DNA of 7,460 bases from Acidobacteriota bacterium. GTDB lineage: Bacteria; Acidobacteriota; Terriglobia; Terriglobales; Acidobacteriaceae. The DNA is taken from NCBI GenBank assembly GCA_021805955.1, contig JAJZDO010000436.1, forward strand, positions 1 through 7,460, read 5' to 3'. The translations under genes were made by a program, and so were the position numbers. Shown here piece after piece: positions 5,189-7,460 of this stretch. The notes under the pieces are model-generated. The model saw only the letters and a list, made by a program, of their open reading frames with translations, did not search any database and was not told where the DNA came from. How positions within the stretch are numbered: position 1 is the first letter of the stretch; the number at the start of each line of letters is the position of its first letter.

Positions 5189-5635
5189 ATGACGCTGCTC
5201 GACGCACCCAAGTACGACGCGCGCAAGGCGCGCATCCAGCGCAACATCCTCATCGGCATTGTCGTTGCCATTCCATTCGTTGCCTTCTTCACCTGGTATT
5301 GGTGGAACTGGCCGGAGGAGCATCGCGTCAACCAGTTCTTTCACGCGATTGAAGCCAAGGATTATTCCCACGCATTTGCGGTCTGGAACAACGACCCGGA
5401 CTGGCAACAGCATCCCGACCAGTACAAGGTGTATCCATTCAAACAGTTCATGTCGGACTGGGGCCCATCGAGTGATTACGGCGTGATTACCAAAGCCAAA
5501 ATTGTCGTCACCAAGGAATACGGAAGCGGAGTTGTCATCGGAGTGCGCGTCAACAACGACCCCAAGACGCTGTTTCTGTGGGTGGAGAGAAAAGCCAAAA
5601 CCATCGGCTTCTCTCCGGTAGAGCTGCGCTTTTAG
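5189..5635 (+). CDS. Small single-pass membrane-anchored protein, unknown function
   Basis: A protein of 148 residues from ATG 5189 (GTG 5183 would add two). A basic N-terminus (KYDARKARIQRN, 8-19) precedes one transmembrane helix (about 20-38), then WNWPEEHRVNQFF and a C-terminal domain of about 105 residues containing an AIEAKDYSHAFAVWNNDPDWQQHP stretch and alternating beta-strand-like segments. The charge pattern suggests N-terminus inside and the domain outside the membrane. The part after the helix resembles small stress- or transport-associated fold domains in which a helix of the form FF-AIEAKDY-AF is followed by a beta sheet, but that is only a similarity in pattern. I recall similar proteins as conserved hypotheticals in Acidobacteriota; function is not known to me. 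It converges with the acyltransferase, with 21 bases between the stop codons and no visible terminator. Confidence 0.82.
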   Translation: MTLLDAPKYDARKARIQRNILIGIVVAIPFVAFFTWYWWNWPEEHRVNQFFHAIEAKDYSHAFAVWNNDPDWQQHPDQYKVYPFKQFMSDWGPSSDYGVITKAKIVVTKEYGSGVVIGVRVNNDPKTLFLWVERKAKTIGFSPVELRF

Positions 5636-5656
5636 CCCGGCATATTATGGTCTCTT

Positions 5657-6766
5657 CTACGATTCGGCGCCTTGGACGACACCGAGTATGGGACGCTGGC
5701 GCAGCACATATTTGCGAAGCGACATGAAGGGAAGTTCCAGAGCATATCGCGAAATCACGCATACCGCGATGGTTGCACAGAAAACGATCGCAATCCTGAC
5801 CCAGTAACCGACATAGTTTTCCGCCAGGACTGGATGCCGCAGCTCATCATAAGTGCGCAGGACATAGGTCTGCGAAATATATAGGCAATAGCTGATGAGT
5901 CCGAAAAAAACCATGGTCCGCGATCGAAAGATCGCCAGAAATCGCGCGCCGGAATTCTCGACTGCAATTCGAATCGAGCTATAGAAAAAAAGATTGATCG
6001 CAGATAAGAAAAGCGCGATGGCTTGGGGCGCATATCTGGGAGAGTAGATAAACTTTCCTGTTGCCAATAGCAAGACGCAGCTGAATCCAAGAATCCGGAT
6101 TGCTGGTTGTTTCGGCATAATGTTCCGCGTTGCCAGCGCGCCGTCTTGTCTTGGAGAAAGCTGGCATGCCAGCAGAGCGCCGAATGCCAATCCATCGCAA
6201 TGAAAAAAAGTAAAGAAAAAATTGCTGTGATGAAACGCGGCGTCGATCAAGCGCAGAATCGGTTCCGCAATCACAATGGCCCACGCGCACTTTTCCACCT
6301 GCCCCACCCGCAATCTGCGTAGAAACTGCGGCCAAATCAGGTAGAACTGTTCTTCAATCGCCAGCGTCCAGTAAGGGCCGGATAATGTCAGGTGGAACAC
6401 CCTGGAAAAATTCGCAAGAAAGAAGACGCTGAGGATCACTCCGCCGGTCGACTCGCCAAACCATAACCAGGCTGCCAGCAATGAGACCAGATAGAGCGGC
6501 AGGATTCGCAGCGCTCGTTTCCAATAAAAGTTGTAGTAGTAGTCAGGCGAATTCCGGTCCTTCAGAAGGATGGAGGTAATCAGGTAGCCCGATAGCACGA
6601 AAAACAGGTCCACACCATATTGACCAAAGCGGCTGACGCGATATAGCCAGATTGCGGATGACGTGAACCATGCTGGGTGGGCCGGGGCGGTGAAAAGGTG
6701 ATTGCAAAAGACCGCGAGAGCTGCAATCCCTCGAAACCCATCCAGCTCGAGAATGTGCCGTAGCAT
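5657..6766 (-). CDS. Acyltransferase-3 family membrane protein (OafA/YrhL-like)
   Basis: Integral membrane O-acyltransferase, 369 residues with about ten hydrophobic helices. This family moves acetyl or other acyl groups onto surface sugars, lipids or antibiotics; the acceptor here cannot be told. Family motifs in order: LDGFRGIAAL (8-17) with H23 in the first helix; QYGVDLFFVLSGYLI (49-63); FYWKRALRILPLY (80-92), the arginine-rich loop; GPYWTLAIEEQFYLIWP (130-146); SYCLYISQ (292-299); and ALELPF (342-347) near the end. The usual histidine of the YLxH motif is glutamine here (Q299). Start: ATG 6766 has AGGG four bases upstream and places LDGFRG at the usual distance. Earlier in-frame starts (ATG 6805, 6850, 6877; TTG 6904) would add up to 46 hydrophilic residues and cannot be excluded. 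It stands alone, divergent from the photolyase. Confidence 0.93.
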   Translation of the reverse strand: MLRHILELDGFRGIAALAVFCNHLFTAPAHPAWFTSSAIWLYRVSRFGQYGVDLFFVLSGYLITSILLKDRNSPDYYYNFYWKRALRILPLYLVSLLAAWLWFGESTGGVILSVFFLANFSRVFHLTLSGPYWTLAIEEQFYLIWPQFLRRLRVGQVEKCAWAIVIAEPILRLIDAAFHHSNFFFTFFHCDGLAFGALLACQLSPRQDGALATRNIMPKQPAIRILGFSCVLLLATGKFIYSPRYAPQAIALFLSAINLFFYSSIRIAVENSGARFLAIFRSRTMVFFGLISYCLYISQTYVLRTYDELRHPVLAENYVGYWVRIAIVFCATIAVCVISRYALELPFMSLRKYVLRQRPILGVVQGAES

Positions 6767-6943
6767 TCTACCCTGCTGTGGATTTCCTCGAAGACGGTTC
6801 GCCATTTCGCCAAGAGTACCATGGGGAGGCGCAGGCGTCCTCGCTTCCATGGCGCCGATTTTCAGTCGAACATTCATCGCACGGAATCTCTTTCGCTGTA
6901 CCAACCGAAGCGATATTTATACAATTGCACTTCATCGAACCGA
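6767..6943. other. Divergent intergenic region, acyltransferase / photolyase
   Basis: It must carry the promoters of both divergent genes unless the acyltransferase starts earlier. AT-rich sequence at 6913-6925 contains TATACA on the plus strand (6918-6923), 20 bases before the photolyase ATG, and TATAAAT on the minus strand over the same bases. Neither has a convincing -35. No repeats or RNA genes seen. Confidence 0.4.
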
Positions 6944-7460
6944 ATGCCTGACAAAATCGAAAAACGAGAGGGCCCGGAATCGCCGGCCGGATTCGAGAAC
7001 CTCGCCGCCGATCCTCGCGTGACCGTTCGACGCGCCGGCCTTCCCAAGCCCGACGGCTCCTGCATCGTCTACTGGATGCAGCGCGCGCAGCGTGGTTTCA
7101 ATAACGCTGCTGTCGACTGCTCCGCGAACGTTGCCAATGAACTGAATCTGCCGCTGTTGGTATATTTTTCCGCCATCTCCAACTTTCCCAATGCAAATCT
7201 GCGCCATTACGTTTTCCTGAATCAGGGATTGCCGGATATCGAGGCCGATCTCGCCCAACGCAATATTTCCTTCGTCGTACGGAGGCCGCCGCACAACTCC
7301 CTCGAAAAATTGCTGGAAGAAGTGAACGCGGCCATGCTGATTGGCGATGAAAATCCCTGCCGCGAACCGGAGCGCTGGCGCCAGGTAATTGCCCGGCGTC
7401 TTCACATTCCGTTCTGGACAGTCGACGCGGACGTGATCGTACCCAGCAAGCTGTTTCCCG
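6944..7460 (+). CDS. phr: Class II CPD photolyase, N-terminal part (runs off window)
   Basis: First 172 residues of a deoxyribodipyrimidine photo-lyase, which uses light and FADH to split cyclobutane pyrimidine dimers in DNA. The visible part is the alpha/beta antenna domain. After a variable 35-residue N-terminus come IVYWMQRAQRGFNNAA (41-56), ANELNLPLLVYF (64-75), FPNANLRHYVFLNQGL (81-96), IEADLAQRNISFVVRR (99-114), MLIGDENPCREPERWRQ (131-147) and FWTVDADVIVPSK (157-169). The YWMQ...N..A, NLRHY.F...GL and final VD.D..VP segments are typical of class II enzymes rather than the E. coli type. ATG 6944 is the only good start; no strong ribosome site precedes it. The FAD-binding C-terminal domain is outside the window, so integrity cannot be judged. 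Confidence 0.88.
   Translation, partial: MPDKIEKREGPESPAGFENLAADPRVTVRRAGLPKPDGSCIVYWMQRAQRGFNNAAVDCSANVANELNLPLLVYFSAISNFPNANLRHYVFLNQGLPDIEADLAQRNISFVVRRPPHNSLEKLLEEVNAAMLIGDENPCREPERWRQVIARRLHIPFWTVDADVIVPSKLFP

Noticed and set aside
5636..5656. Bidirectional terminator between the convergent genes
   Set aside because: Only 21 bases with no stem-loop or T-run.

Overview
The window looks like a piece of a bacterial chromosome with moderately high GC. Protein style suggests Acidobacteriota (Terriglobia-like): the small 'WPEEHRV' membrane-anchored protein, the long D-Ala-D-Ala ligase and the class II photolyase all fit. This assignment is an inference from remembered family resemblance, not a search. 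No phage, transposon or CRISPR genes are visible. It reads as ordinary chromosome with one local gene duplication and several broken reading frames.

Layout. Positions 1-50 (minus) hold the 5' part of a tRNA-Ser(GCU) cut by the window edge. Positions 51-431 carry no convincing gene, but contain a perfect 12-bp inverted repeat directly abutting a five-copy hexanucleotide repeat. From 432 to 1675 (plus) lies a membrane histidine kinase whose sensor resembles the ethylene-binding domain of plant ETR1 and keeps the Cys/His copper ligands; a one-base frame break near 1028 separates sensor plus H-box from the ATPase half. A small coding-like remnant follows (about 1687-1879). Next are two tandem DsbA-like periplasmic thiol oxidoreductases (1915-2595 and 2687-3406), about 89% identical over 200 residues, each ending in a histidine-rich tail. 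Then come ddl (3610-4803), a small membrane protein frame with a damaged 5' end (4868-5134), and a small single-pass membrane protein (5189-5635). On the minus strand, converging on the latter, is an acyltransferase-3 membrane protein (5657-6766). Divergent from it is the start of a class II CPD photolyase (6944 to the window end).

How the genes may relate. The kinase and the two thiol oxidoreductases are neighbours on one strand. The kinase has a potential Cu(I) site in its membrane sensor. The oxidoreductases pair a CxxC site with a His-rich, potentially metal-binding tail. A joint role in envelope metal or redox homeostasis is a reasonable but unproven idea. No response regulator is present, so the kinase is an orphan here. 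Ddl (peptidoglycan precursor), the acyltransferase (surface glycan or lipid modification) and the photolyase (DNA repair) are housekeeping or envelope functions with no evident link.

Limits. Three reading frames in this window (kinase, remnant at 1687-1879, small protein at 4868) each need a single-base correction to make sense. The data cannot tell draft-sequence indels from true gene decay. Promoter calls are by eye and weak except where stated.
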